A DNA stretch of 52,060 bases from Bacteroidales bacterium UBA6248 (GTDB taxonomy: Bacteria > Bacteroidota > Bacteroidia > Bacteroidales > Lentimicrobiaceae). Made by a program: the position numbers and the translations under genes. Positions 1 through 9,488 of the stretch are shown piece after piece. Below the pieces are notes generated by a model. That model was given only the letters and a program-made list of their open reading frames with translations, had not been told where the DNA came from and searched no databases. The stretch covers positions 3,640-55,699 of the forward strand of contig DJVU01000079.1 in the NCBI GenBank assembly GCA_002441345.1, in the 5' to 3' direction. Positions within the stretch are counted from its first letter, which is position 1; each line of letters opens with the position of its first letter.

Positions 1-108
1 TTGAACAAGACCCTGGATGTATAATATCCCGGTGTTAAATCCAATCCCGCTTAATCAGGAGCTAACAAAAATATTTTTTAACCAATATAAACCAATTAAT
101 AATAATTG

Positions 109-116
109 TACCTTTG
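109..116 (+). promoter_or_regulatory. Candidate -7 promoter element for the EF-G gene
   Basis: TACCTTTG matches the Bacteroidota -7 consensus TAnnTTTG exactly. No TTTG lies at the usual 19-21 base distance upstream. It would give a leader of roughly 135 bases before the EF-G start. The rest of bases 1-258 is AT-rich and shows no convincing coding sequence. Confidence 0.4.
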
Positions 117-258
117 CCGGCCGTTTTGAGGTTAAGCCGGGAGAGACAAAAGGTAAATTTAACATTAATTTAACTTTCTGTATTTCAGCATTTCATGGAA
201 TTTTACCTTTTTTGAAGCCTCAAAAACCAATCCTTATATTTAACACTTTAATCATCAA

Positions 259-2337
259 ATGTCATTTACCAATTTAAGAAACATCGGTATTGCCGCGCAC
301 ATTGACGCAGGAAAAACGACCACCACAGAACGTCTTCTTTATTTTACCGGAGTAAACCGTAAACTGGGCGAAACCCACGACGGTCAGTCGACCATGGACT
401 TTATGAAGCAGGAGCAGGAGCGTGGTATCACCATTGCTTCGGCAGCCATCAGCTGTTCATGGAACGGAACCCAGATCAACATCATCGACACGCCCGGTCA
501 CGTTGACTTCACCATTGAAGTGGAACGCTCGCTGCGCGTAATTGATGGAATGGTAGCATTGTTCTGTGCTGTAGGAGGCGTTGAACCTCAAAGTGAAACC
601 GTATGGAATCAGGCCGAACGCTACAAAGTTCCGCGCATTGCATTCGTAAATAAAATCGACCGTACCGGTGCCGATTTCCACGATGTTATCAAGCAGATGA
701 ATGACAACCTTGATGCACGTGCCATAGCTTTCCAGCTTCCAATTGGTCAGGAAGATGAGTTCAGGGGGATCATCGACCTTATGAACTGTAAAATGTACAC
801 TTTTAAGGATACGGAAACCGTTGTATCCGACATTCCCGAAGAATTCAAGTCGCAGGCAAGGGAATTTAAGTCGCAGCTGGTTGAGCGTCTGGCCGACTTC
901 AACGAGGAAATACTCGAACTCTTTCTTGAGGATAAAGACGTACCTTTCGAGCTGCTGAAAAAGGCCGCCCGTGAAGCTACACTAAAACTCCTCATTACTC
1001 CGGTTTTCTGCGGAGCAGCATATAAAAACAAAGGAATTACGCAGCTTCTCGATGCTGTGGTCGACTACCTCCCCTCCCCCGTCGATAAAGGTGCTGTAGT
1101 AGGAATGGACGTGGATGACCACGAAAAGGCACGCCATCGCAATCCCTCCCCGAAAGAACCGTTTGCCGGACTGGCGTTCAAACTGATTCACGACCCGTAC
1201 GTCGGTCAGCAAACCTTCGTCAGAATATACTCGGGTTCGCTTAGAAGCGGAATGCAGCTCATGAATTCCACCAAAGGCAAACCCGAGCGTATCGGCCGTA
1301 TCCTGCGTATCCGCGCCAAAGATCGCGAGGAGATAAGCGAAGCAGGACCGGGCGATATTGTTGCACTGATCGGACTCAAATACACCAAAACCGGTGATAC
1401 CCTTTGCGATATGGAACAACAACTCCATCTCGAATCCATCCATGTTCCGCCCAGTGTAATTGAAATGAAGATCAATCCGGCCAGCCGCAAGGATCAGAGC
1501 AAACTCGGCGAAGCCCTCTCGAAACTTGTAAATGAGGATCCTTCTTTCCATGCACGCTACGACGAAGAAACTGAAGAAACGGTGATCTCAGGTATGGGAG
1601 AACTGCACCTCGAAATCATCGTCGACCGCCTCAAAACAGAATTCGGTATTGATGTGATTGTAGGTGAACCTGCTGTTGCATTCCGCGAAACCATAAGCCA
1701 GGAAATCGAAGTTGAATACCGCCACTCCAAACAAACCGGAGGCAAGGGACAGTTTGCTCAGGTTCAGCTGCGCATCGAACCCAACGAAGGCAAAGGTTAC
1801 GAATTTGTAGATAAAATCAAAGGAGGAGCTATCCCCGGCGAATTTATCCCCTCGGTCAACAAGGGCATTGTCAAAACCCTGGCCGATGGCGTACTTGCCG
1901 GCTTCCCCGTTGTGGATGTTAAAGTCGTCCTGCTCGACGGGCAGTTCCACCCCGTGGACTCATCGGACTACGCATTCCAGATTTGTTCCTCCATCTGCTT
2001 CAAGCAGGGTTTTATGAAGGCAACACCTCTGCTGCTTGAACCGGTTATGAAAATCGAAATCAACACTCCCGATGAATACATCGGCGACATCACCGGCAAC
2101 CTGAATAAGCGCCGCGGACGTATTGAATCAATGCGCCGTCATCGCAAAGGATCGCAGAAACTTAACGGCTTTGTTCCCCTGCAGGAGATGTTCGGCTATG
2201 CCACCACACTCCGCAACCTGTCGAGCGGCCGGGCCAACTACTCTATGGAGTTCTATCAGTATATGCCCGTAAGCAAATCCATTCAGGAAGAAACCCTGAA
2301 AAAAATTGCAGAAAAAAAGAGACAGGCCGAAAGGTAA
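259..2337 (+). CDS. fusA: Elongation factor G (translocation GTPase)
   Basis: This 692-residue protein is a full-length EF-G, the cytoplasmic GTPase that moves tRNA and mRNA through the ribosome and, with RRF, splits ribosomes. Visible GTPase motifs are AHIDAGKT (residues 13-20, P loop), RGITI (55-59, switch I), DTPGH (77-81, with the catalytic His81) and NKID (131-134). Domain II and the C-terminal domains III-V follow at normal length. The ATG at 259 fits the family start. A strong hairpin terminator follows at once. The gene is not next to rpsL, rpsG or tuf, so it is either a relocated fusA or a second EF-G paralogue; the window cannot tell which. All catalytic motifs are intact, unlike the GTPase-dead EF-G2 reported from Bacteroides. 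Confidence 0.95.
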   Translation: MSFTNLRNIGIAAHIDAGKTTTTERLLYFTGVNRKLGETHDGQSTMDFMKQEQERGITIASAAISCSWNGTQINIIDTPGHVDFTIEVERSLRVIDGMVALFCAVGGVEPQSETVWNQAERYKVPRIAFVNKIDRTGADFHDVIKQMNDNLDARAIAFQLPIGQEDEFRGIIDLMNCKMYTFKDTETVVSDIPEEFKSQAREFKSQLVERLADFNEEILELFLEDKDVPFELLKKAAREATLKLLITPVFCGAAYKNKGITQLLDAVVDYLPSPVDKGAVVGMDVDDHEKARHRNPSPKEPFAGLAFKLIHDPYVGQQTFVRIYSGSLRSGMQLMNSTKGKPERIGRILRIRAKDREEISEAGPGDIVALIGLKYTKTGDTLCDMEQQLHLESIHVPPSVIEMKINPASRKDQSKLGEALSKLVNEDPSFHARYDEETEETVISGMGELHLEIIVDRLKTEFGIDVIVGEPAVAFRETISQEIEVEYRHSKQTGGKGQFAQVQLRIEPNEGKGYEFVDKIKGGAIPGEFIPSVNKGIVKTLADGVLAGFPVVDVKVVLLDGQFHPVDSSDYAFQICSSICFKQGFMKATPLLLEPVMKIEINTPDEYIGDITGNLNKRRGRIESMRRHRKGSQKLNGFVPLQEMFGYATTLRNLSSGRANYSMEFYQYMPVSKSIQEETLKKIAEKKRQAER

Positions 2338-2360
2338 GTACTTTAAGTGCCTGATCTTTT

Positions 2361-2396
2361 AAAAACGGGAGTTCTGAACTAAGAGCTCCCGTTTTT
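2361..2396 (+). terminator. Intrinsic terminator after the EF-G gene
   Basis: A 14-base stem (left arm 2361-2374, right arm 2383-2396, one G-U pair) with an 8-base loop and terminal AAAAA/TTTTT runs lies 23 bases after the stop codon. The A and T tails make it potentially bidirectional. Confidence 0.85.
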
Positions 2397-2464
2397 AAAT
2401 ACCTTCATTTTGCCATTAGCCTGGTCCGGAAGGGATTTTTCCTTTATTTTGCAAAAAAAACGGC

Positions 2465-3751
2465 ATGAACGTACTGATTCTTGGTTCAGGTGGCAGGGAA
2501 CACGCACTAGCATGGAAGATTTCGCAAAGTCCTGAAGTTAATAAACTGTTTATCGCTCCCGGCAATGCCGGCACAGGACACAGATGGACGAACGTTCCGC
2601 TGGGCATCAGCGATTTCGATGGAATCAAACGCTTTGTCCTTCAACAGGGAATACACATGGTTGTTGTCGGACCCGAAGAACCCCTGGTCAACGGAATTTA
2701 CAACTTCTTCCGCGATGACGAGCAACTCACGCATGTCAGTGTTATTGGTCCATCCAAAGAAGGAGCAAGGCTGGAAGGAAGCAAGGATTTCGCCAAGGCA
2801 TTCATGTTAAAATACAATATACCTACCGCTTCTCACCGAACCTTTACGAAAAACGACATGGAGGCAGCAAGAAGCTTCCTGCAACGCACCCGTCCTCCCT
2901 ATGTGCTGAAAGCCGACGGTCTGGCTGCCGGCAAAGGAGTTATTATATGCCAGGATATCCGTGAAGCAGAGCTAACACTCGAAGAACTCCTGATAAAAGA
3001 ACGCTTTGGGAAGGCCTCCGAAAAAGTCGTGATCGAGGAATATCTGGAAGGTACCGAGTTATCCGTTTTCGTCATTACCGACGGCAAAAACTGGAAGCTT
3101 CTTCCCGAAGCAAAGGATTACAAACGCATTGGCGACGGCGATACCGGCCCCAACACCGGCGGAATGGGATCCGTTTCACCGGTTCCTTTCGCCAGCAGAG
3201 AGTTCATGAAAAAAGTAGCTGACCGAATCATTACTCCTACCATCGTCGGCCTCACAGCCGAGAACATCGACTACAGGGGCTTTATCTTCTTCGGCCTAAT
3301 GAATGTGAATGGAAATCCTTACGTTATTGAATACAACGTTCGTTTGGGCGACCCTGAAACCGAATCCGTAATTCCGCGCATCAAATCCGATATCGTTCCC
3401 CTTTTGAAATCGCTTTCGCGGAAAACCCTAAAAGATCAAATCATTACATTTGACCCCCGCACTGCCGTTACCGTAATGCTTGTGTCGGCCGGCTACCCCG
3501 GCGATTACCCGAAAGGCCTTGAAATCTACGATCTTAACAAGGTAAGCGAAAGCCTGGTTTTTCATGCAGGAACGGCTTTCAGCGAAAAGGGGGATCAGGT
3601 TCTTACTGCCGGAGGCCGTGTAATTGCCCTTACCTCCCTCGACGAGAACCCGACCGAAGCACTCCGAAAATCTTACGACTCTGCCAACACCATTAACTGG
3701 CTGGGTAAAACATTCAGGAACGACATTGGAGCCGATATTCTGAAACCGTAA
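2465..3751 (+). CDS. purD: Phosphoribosylamine--glycine ligase (GAR synthetase)
   Basis: PurD joins glycine to 5-phosphoribosylamine using ATP, the second step of de novo purine synthesis in the cytoplasm. The 428 residues match the usual length (about 430). The N-terminus has the GSGGREHALAW signature, the ATP-grasp region has ADGLAAGKGV, and the metal/ATP site has GPNTGGMG and EYNVRLGDPETE. A TTATTTTG element 14 bases before the ATG is one base off the -7 consensus, so the leader may be very short. A membrane-protein gene starts 4 bases after the stop and rnhB follows, so the three probably form one transcript. Confidence 0.96.
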   Translation: MNVLILGSGGREHALAWKISQSPEVNKLFIAPGNAGTGHRWTNVPLGISDFDGIKRFVLQQGIHMVVVGPEEPLVNGIYNFFRDDEQLTHVSVIGPSKEGARLEGSKDFAKAFMLKYNIPTASHRTFTKNDMEAARSFLQRTRPPYVLKADGLAAGKGVIICQDIREAELTLEELLIKERFGKASEKVVIEEYLEGTELSVFVITDGKNWKLLPEAKDYKRIGDGDTGPNTGGMGSVSPVPFASREFMKKVADRIITPTIVGLTAENIDYRGFIFFGLMNVNGNPYVIEYNVRLGDPETESVIPRIKSDIVPLLKSLSRKTLKDQIITFDPRTAVTVMLVSAGYPGDYPKGLEIYDLNKVSESLVFHAGTAFSEKGDQVLTAGGRVIALTSLDENPTEALRKSYDSANTINWLGKTFRNDIGADILKP

Positions 3752-3755
3752 CATA

Positions 3756-4736
3756 ATGCTCAGGAAACTCTCCAAATCCGGCATTTATCTGCAACTGGCA
3801 CTCACTATCCTGATGCTGGTCCTGTTCGTTATAACACCTCCGCTGGACCTTAAAACCATTCCCGTCGCCGGCAGCATAACGCCACTGGCAGAAATCATCC
3901 GTAATGTTCTGCCCGGAAGTCAGATCGCCCAAACAATAATTGCCGCCTTGCTCATTTTCGGACTTGTACTGATCTTCAATTTTGTTCTCGTTAACCAGGA
4001 TATTGTACCACGCCAAAGCCTGATAGTTGCATTTACCGGATCTGTATTCATCCTTTTCAGCGGAAGCCCCGGCCACCTTATCCTCCTTCTCTGCACCCTT
4101 TATCTGCTCCTGCTCAGCTTATACAATATGCTGAAAATATACGGCGAACAATATCCGTACATCCTGGTACTGAACGCTTCTGTTGCATTATCCGCAGCCT
4201 CTATGATAATACCCCAGGCTATTGTATTCTTTCTTTTTATCTGGATGGGATTCTTCACCTTCCGCATAAGTACCTGGAGAGAATGGGCAATTTCGTTGCT
4301 GGGACTTATACTTCCGTATCTGTATCTTATGTTCTGGTATTTCTGGAACAACACACTCCCGGAAGCTTTTCACAATTACAGCACTTTTTTCAGCAGCCTA
4401 AGCCCGGGTTACATCAATCCATCGCTCACCGAACTGGTAACCTATATCATTTTTGGGGTGTTGCTGCTTTTGTCGGCATTCAGCTTTCTGGGAGATACGG
4501 GAGAGAAAATCATTAGTCTGCGAAAAAAAATGTGGATTATCGCACAATTTCTGCTGGCCGGACTCCTTTTCCTTTTCCTTTCGGGCTCAGGCTGGCCGGC
4601 AATGCTCCCGGTAATTACCTTACCGCTTTCCGTTATGTTTGTTTTCCTTGTGCTGAAAAGTAAAAAATCGTGGTTCTATGATTTGCTGTTAGGTATATTC
4701 TTTCTTCTTGTTATTCTCCTTCGTTTAAATCTTTAA
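3756..4736 (+). CDS. Polytopic inner-membrane protein, DUF6427-like
   Basis: This 326-residue protein is almost entirely hydrophobic, with about nine or ten predicted membrane segments spread along its length (the first near residues 12-27, the last at 308-324). It has short polar loops and no recognisable catalytic motif. It sits between purD (4-base gap) and rnhB (6-base gap), so it is co-transcribed with them. Its size, topology and position resemble the DUF6427 family of Bacteroidota membrane proteins, but that assignment is from memory and its function is unknown. Confidence 0.8.
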   Translation: MLRKLSKSGIYLQLALTILMLVLFVITPPLDLKTIPVAGSITPLAEIIRNVLPGSQIAQTIIAALLIFGLVLIFNFVLVNQDIVPRQSLIVAFTGSVFILFSGSPGHLILLLCTLYLLLLSLYNMLKIYGEQYPYILVLNASVALSAASMIIPQAIVFFLFIWMGFFTFRISTWREWAISLLGLILPYLYLMFWYFWNNTLPEAFHNYSTFFSSLSPGYINPSLTELVTYIIFGVLLLLSAFSFLGDTGEKIISLRKKMWIIAQFLLAGLLFLFLSGSGWPAMLPVITLPLSVMFVFLVLKSKKSWFYDLLLGIFFLLVILLRLNL

Positions 4737-4742
4737 TCTTTA

Positions 4743-5342
4743 ATGCTGAACAACAGGTTCTCAACCGATCGACGGCTCGAAGCCGGATGCGATGAAGCCG
4801 GCCGGGGATGCCTGGCAGGCCCTGTTTTTGCAGCTGCCGTAATACTGCCGCCCGACTACAGCAATGAACTGCTCGACGATTCCAAGAAGCTTACTGCCCG
4901 AAAAAGAACTACCCTGCGAACCATCATCGAAATCGAAGCACTCTCCTGGAAGGTAGCCTCTGTAACTGCCGGAGAAATAGACCGGATCAATATACTGAAC
5001 GCTTCCTTCCTGGCTATGCACCTGGCCGTTGAACAACTCAATCCTGCCCCGCAGCTTCTACTGATCGACGGAAACCGTTTCAAAGCTTATCCCGGAATTC
5101 CGCACCATTGCATCATTAAAGGCGACGGAATTTTTCTCTCCATTGCTGCCGCTTCTGTATTAGCCAAGACATACAGGGATGAGTTTATGATGAAAATTCA
5201 TGAAGAGTATCCCATGTACGGATGGGATAAAAACAAAGGCTATCCAACACCTGAACATCAGCGCGCAATAACAAAATACGGACTGTCGCCCTGGCACAGG
5301 ACTTCGTTTCATAGTAAAGCCCAGCTGAAATTCAGATTCTGA
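4743..5342 (+). CDS. rnhB: Ribonuclease HII
   Basis: RNase HII cuts the RNA strand of RNA/DNA hybrids and removes single ribonucleotides from DNA. The 199-residue protein starts its catalytic core at CDEAGRGCLAGPV (residues 16-28), whose Asp17 and Glu18 are the first two metal ligands. The later acidic residues appear in LLIDGNRF and in the KTYRDEF helix. The C-terminal GYPTPEHQ and SPWHRTSF motifs are typical of the family. It is the last gene of the purD unit and converges on the next gene with a 58-base gap. Confidence 0.95.
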   Translation: MLNNRFSTDRRLEAGCDEAGRGCLAGPVFAAAVILPPDYSNELLDDSKKLTARKRTTLRTIIEIEALSWKVASVTAGEIDRINILNASFLAMHLAVEQLNPAPQLLLIDGNRFKAYPGIPHHCIIKGDGIFLSIAAASVLAKTYRDEFMMKIHEEYPMYGWDKNKGYPTPEHQRAITKYGLSPWHRTSFHSKAQLKFRF

Positions 5343-5400
5343 ATAATTGAAAACTCCTGCAGTCAATTCAGAATAATTGCGCTGCGGCGAAACCTGCGTT

Positions 5401-6279
5401 TTATTCGAAATTTATCAGATCGCGCAGGCACAGGCGCACGAAAAACACATACTGCGGATAAAACCCACTTGCCGACTCCAGGCTGATTTTCTTGTAATAA
5501 GCCGTAAAGCCTGGTTCAATAGCAATCGCATTACTGAATTCAAACCGGCCGCCTATGGTTCCGAATACCCCGAATCCTATTCCGCCCTGACGGATATCGT
5601 ATACCATTTGTCCGCTCCCGGGAATGTATGAACCGGAATACTTGTTTACCATATCGTAAACCTTGCCTTCGATCCGTACCACCGATTCTTTCACCAGCGT
5701 GCTGTTCATGCTGATCCCTCCGCCCAGCATCAAACGGGCCGAACGCTTATTGCCGGGAGAATAGGTTATGCCCAGATCGGCCAGGTTACGCTCCTCGGTT
5801 CCATAAACCGGAAACAGACGGATATCGGGTTCGGCCAGGTAATCAATGGGAGGATCCACCTCAACCGAAAAGACATCCTTTGCCCTCAGTTTGGCATTGG
5901 TAAACTGAATGTAAATTCCAGTATGACAATTCAGATCATACTTTGCAAATAAACCGAAAATAAAAGCAGGATTATACTTCATATTTTCAGGATACTCACT
6001 CAATATAACCTTATCGTTGGCATCCAGCATCTGATAAATTTCGTTGTACCAGTATGTATTCCTGAATACATACTCTATATTGTTCTCATTGCCCGGTTTC
6101 CCGGAATAAAAATCCGCCGAGCCATTGCCAGGAATGTAAAAACCGGCGACAGCGCCATACTCCAGGCCACTTCGGGATTTACAATCCTCAGGTATTGAAT
6201 AATCCTCGTACTGAGCGCTTGCAATTACAGAAACCAGCAATAAGAAGATAAGAACCGGAAACGTAAAAGATAACTTCAT
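5401..6279 (-). CDS. Secreted or outer-membrane protein of unknown function
   Basis: The ATG at 6279 gives 292 residues with a clear signal peptide (Lys followed by a hydrophobic core ending ASAQ). An ATG seven codons further upstream is possible but only adds a poly-T-encoded tail. The mature part is rich in aromatic and beta-prone segments, ends with alternating hydrophobic residues and a C-terminal Phe-Glu, and repeats phrases such as GAVAGFYIPG, GGGISMNS and FGTIGGRFEFS. This is consistent with a small outer-membrane beta-barrel, but I do not recognise a family. It stands alone between convergent rnhB and a divergent gene. Confidence 0.7.
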   Translation of the reverse strand: MKLSFTFPVLIFLLLVSVIASAQYEDYSIPEDCKSRSGLEYGAVAGFYIPGNGSADFYSGKPGNENNIEYVFRNTYWYNEIYQMLDANDKVILSEYPENMKYNPAFIFGLFAKYDLNCHTGIYIQFTNAKLRAKDVFSVEVDPPIDYLAEPDIRLFPVYGTEERNLADLGITYSPGNKRSARLMLGGGISMNSTLVKESVVRIEGKVYDMVNKYSGSYIPGSGQMVYDIRQGGIGFGVFGTIGGRFEFSNAIAIEPGFTAYYKKISLESASGFYPQYVFFVRLCLRDLINFE

Positions 6280-6457
6280 GCGATATTTCAAAAAAAACAT
6301 ACAGTTCGGAATTTGTATTCAAACCTACACGTTTTATTGCCAAAATACAAGATTTATTCAGACTATCTGAAGAATACTGCCGCTCTTTCAACGGTTATCA
6401 ACAATGCAGTGTTCATTAGTCGGTTCAATTCCGGTCTTCTTTTCGGGGATAAGAAAG

Positions 6458-6465
6458 TATATTTG
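6458..6465 (+). promoter_or_regulatory. Candidate -7 promoter element
   Basis: TATATTTG is an exact TAnnTTTG match 19 bases before the ATG at 6485. Only a weak TCTT occupies the -33 position. Its place argues against the TTG start at 6473, which would lie at the transcription start. Confidence 0.5.
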
Positions 6466-6484
6466 AACTGAATTGAATTCCGGT

Positions 6485-9226
6485 ATGAAAAAGAGTCTTC
6501 TAATTACACTTGCAGCAGTCGCACTGATTGCCCTGACAGGTGGATTTTATCTCCTGCGATCCTATTATCTGTATCTGAAACAACCCCTGGCTCCGCTTAC
6601 GCATGCGGTACCTGTTAATGCCGTTGCACTGATTAAATCGGGCTCTATTGCAGGATTTAATGAAAAAGCAAGGGCATCGGGTTTAGCAGAAGTATTTGAT
6701 AACCAAAGTACCGGCACAGGATTTGAATTTCTGGCTTCCTGGGCTGATTCACTGGCAGCGAGCGATGATATTATACGCGAATTCATAGAGAAACGGGAAT
6801 TTCTTCTTTGCTTCACTCCCGACTCTTCAGGAAATCCACAGGCACTGGTAATAGTTGCAGCAGGGAAAATTCGGCCTGCATTAATTCAACGTCATACCAC
6901 CAGCCTGGCAGCCGGTTTTGGCGCAACTGCCGTTAAAGAAGACCATTCACCGGCCGACCTTATGCATATCCGGGGCCGGCAGCAGGAATTGTGGTCCTTT
7001 TTTTACCGAGGATTGTGGGTAATTGGCTTCAGCAAACCTACTGTTCTTGCCTCCCTGGCAGCAATAGATTCAGACAAAAATCTAAGCAGTGATCCTGTAT
7101 TTTTGCGCCTTTTCGAGTCGGCAGGTAAAAAAGTTGATGGAATAGCCATCGTGCAAAACAAAGCACTTATGAATTTCGTGCAGGGCCCATGGAATGTTGC
7201 CGGTTCTGCAGCGCCCGAAAACCCCCGCCAGTGGACCGCTGTTGACTTCTCGATACGAAAAGACAGGCTGTTGCTGAGTGGATTCACTTCAACCGGAACC
7301 ACGGGAATTCCGCTGAACGGACAATTGCCCGCTGCTCCCGATCTCGATCAGAATTTCATCGAAAAAGCGGCTTTAGGATTTACCATTGTACTTTCCGATC
7401 CTGCCGCTTACTGCAGAAACTTTATTTCAGATGACACGCTGCATATTCCGGGATATGACCCTGTAAATGCGCTGGAAACAAATGAAATATTCAGACTTAG
7501 CGACAATCTGCTTTCCTGGGCCGGAAACTCTGTTACCTTTCTTGCCGATCGCGAATTCCTGAATAGCCGGACTCAGGCCTCCATGATCGTTATCAGCAGC
7601 CGCAATGCCGACAGTGCCAGAGCTGCCCTGGCACCTTTCATAAAGCTGACAGGCGAAAACACCGGTCTGCTGATGGCATCATCCTTGCCCGAACGATTAT
7701 GGGGACCATGGTTTAAGGTTGGAAATAACCTTCACATTAAAATTGCCGGGGATTTCGTCGCCATCTCACCTTCCCTATCCATGCTGCAAAGCTACATTCC
7801 GGTAAAAGCTGAACCAGGCCGCATCGCCCGTACGGATGCAAAGTACGATCCGGATCTTCCCGATAAAGGCAACCTTCAGATTTTTATAAATTCCGATAAA
7901 TGGCCGGTATCATCGTTTAATAATCGCTCCTCTTCCTGGATTTCGTTCCTTTCCGGATGCAAACAACTGGCTATCAACTATAAGTCTGGAGATGAGCTCT
8001 GGTATACGCAAGGAAACCTGATATTCAGCGATCTTCCGCCAAAACCCCCGGTTCGTAAGGAGGAGCCTCCTGCATCCGCCTCCGGAAGCACTCAGGAGCA
8101 ACTGGCAGAAAATATTGAAGAGAGGAAAGAAAAAGAGGTTATCAGCACGCCGGAATCGGAAAAGGAAAACAAAGCCGGTAGTGTATCAATTGCCGCAACT
8201 CCGGTTATAGTCGGAGGAAAAACCGCTGGCAGCAGGTTAATTGCACTGATAACCTCAGGCAATATGGTTGAAACCCGGGATCACAACGGCGACAAGGTCT
8301 GGAGTTTCAGGTGCGAAGACAAGCCTGCCGGTATTATTGCGGAGGCAGATTTTTACAAAAATGGTCAGCTTAATTACCTGATATTCACCAACTCAGGAAT
8401 TCACATTTTGAACAGGGACGGTATTGAGATCAAAGACTCACCCGTAATCCTTCCGGGTAAACCCTCCGGTAAGCCCTCCCTTTTCGATTACGACCGCAAA
8501 CGGGATTACCGCATTTTGTATGCCGGCCACGACGGATTGATTCATAACACCACCATCCGGGGTAAAGCCTTGCCCGACTGGCAAAAACCGGCCAAAGGAA
8601 ACCTGGCGATGCAACCGGAGTTCTTCAGGACCGGAAGCAGAGACTATCTGGCATTTACAGGCAGCGATGGAAAATTGCTGATTTCGGATCGAAGAGGCAG
8701 GGTCAGAATTCCGCTTCCTGATTTTTTTCGCAAATCAACGCGCGCTCCCTTATTCGAAAACAGAACCAACTCGAAAGGCCTCTTCCTGACGCTGGCTGAC
8801 GACGGCAGACTGGCATACATCACCGATAAAGGAGTGATATCATACAGCAGTTTCGGCCAATTTGGGAAAAATCCCTGGTTCAGCTATCTGGATTTTGATG
8901 GTGACGGATCTCACGATTTTATTTTTTCAGGAAAAGACAAGGTAGTTGCGTTCTCCCGTATGAAAAATGTGATCAACCAGATCAGCATTGCCGGTGCAAA
9001 CTTCTCCGACCCATACATCTACCTATCCTCTTCCGGCGAAAATTGGCTGATTGTAAGGGATTTAAACACCAATAACATCTATTACATCCACGGTAAAAAT
9101 CAGGGCAGAAATTCCGGAAAACTGGAAAGCGATACAGATCCGGTTATCTATAATCCCGGCGGCCGGAAAGAAGAAGCAATCGTTACAACCCGAAAGGGAA
9201 AAATCCGTCTTACACCCCTGAAATAG
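6485..9226 (+). CDS. Large membrane-anchored protein with propeller-like C-terminus
   Basis: The ATG at 6485 gives 913 residues. An N-terminal hydrophobic stretch (about residues 5-25) acts as an uncleaved anchor or signal. Residues of roughly 30-510 form a long soluble region resembling the DUF3352-type folds found in Bacteroidota, though I cannot confirm this. A charged Pro/Glu/Lys-rich linker spans about residues 515-570. The C-terminal third has repeated beta-rich units with Asp-rich loops such as LDFDGDGSHDF, as in FG-GAP/VCBS or PQQ-like propellers. The gene is monocistronic. A periplasmic location is likely; no enzymatic motif was seen. Confidence 0.75.
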   Translation: MKKSLLITLAAVALIALTGGFYLLRSYYLYLKQPLAPLTHAVPVNAVALIKSGSIAGFNEKARASGLAEVFDNQSTGTGFEFLASWADSLAASDDIIREFIEKREFLLCFTPDSSGNPQALVIVAAGKIRPALIQRHTTSLAAGFGATAVKEDHSPADLMHIRGRQQELWSFFYRGLWVIGFSKPTVLASLAAIDSDKNLSSDPVFLRLFESAGKKVDGIAIVQNKALMNFVQGPWNVAGSAAPENPRQWTAVDFSIRKDRLLLSGFTSTGTTGIPLNGQLPAAPDLDQNFIEKAALGFTIVLSDPAAYCRNFISDDTLHIPGYDPVNALETNEIFRLSDNLLSWAGNSVTFLADREFLNSRTQASMIVISSRNADSARAALAPFIKLTGENTGLLMASSLPERLWGPWFKVGNNLHIKIAGDFVAISPSLSMLQSYIPVKAEPGRIARTDAKYDPDLPDKGNLQIFINSDKWPVSSFNNRSSSWISFLSGCKQLAINYKSGDELWYTQGNLIFSDLPPKPPVRKEEPPASASGSTQEQLAENIEERKEKEVISTPESEKENKAGSVSIAATPVIVGGKTAGSRLIALITSGNMVETRDHNGDKVWSFRCEDKPAGIIAEADFYKNGQLNYLIFTNSGIHILNRDGIEIKDSPVILPGKPSGKPSLFDYDRKRDYRILYAGHDGLIHNTTIRGKALPDWQKPAKGNLAMQPEFFRTGSRDYLAFTGSDGKLLISDRRGRVRIPLPDFFRKSTRAPLFENRTNSKGLFLTLADDGRLAYITDKGVISYSSFGQFGKNPWFSYLDFDGDGSHDFIFSGKDKVVAFSRMKNVINQISIAGANFSDPYIYLSSSGENWLIVRDLNTNNIYYIHGKNQGRNSGKLESDTDPVIYNPGGRKEEAIVTTRKGKIRLTPLK

Positions 9227-9255
9227 AAAAACGCCGCTTGTGGCGACGTCTTTCT

Positions 9256-9285
9256 AACCAATTTATTAACCAAATTTATTAACCA
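9256..9285. repeat. Short imperfect tandem repeat in the 9.2-9.7 kb spacer
   Basis: Units of 12 and 13 bases (AACCAATTTATT, AACCAAATTTATT) are followed by a partial AACCA. A hairpin (arms 9283-9288 and 9298-9303) follows directly. The rest of the 455-base spacer holds homopolymeric T runs (9418-9436 and 9482-9490) and an orphan TATTTTTG at 9440-9447 that would drive rightward transcription into no visible gene. Confidence 0.5.
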
Positions 9286-9488
9286 CAACACCGCTGTTTG
9301 TGGATCGGGGGATAAATATCACCCAGACATGCCAGGATCTGAATGAAACCGATCGGAAAACATCAGCTGTTGATTATAAATCGCACAAATATCAAAAAGT
9401 AATACGAAATTTCACACTTTTTTTTTACTTTTTTTACAGTATTTTTGCAATACGCTGATTTACAATCAATTAAAAAATAAACTTTTTT

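Noticed and set aside
17..277. 86-codon frame before the EF-G gene
   Set aside because: AT-rich composition, overlap with the EF-G start and a promoter element inside it; no protein-like pattern.
9296..9306. DnaA-box-like TGTGGATC
   Set aside because: It misses the last two bases of the box and no cluster of boxes or dnaA gene is present.
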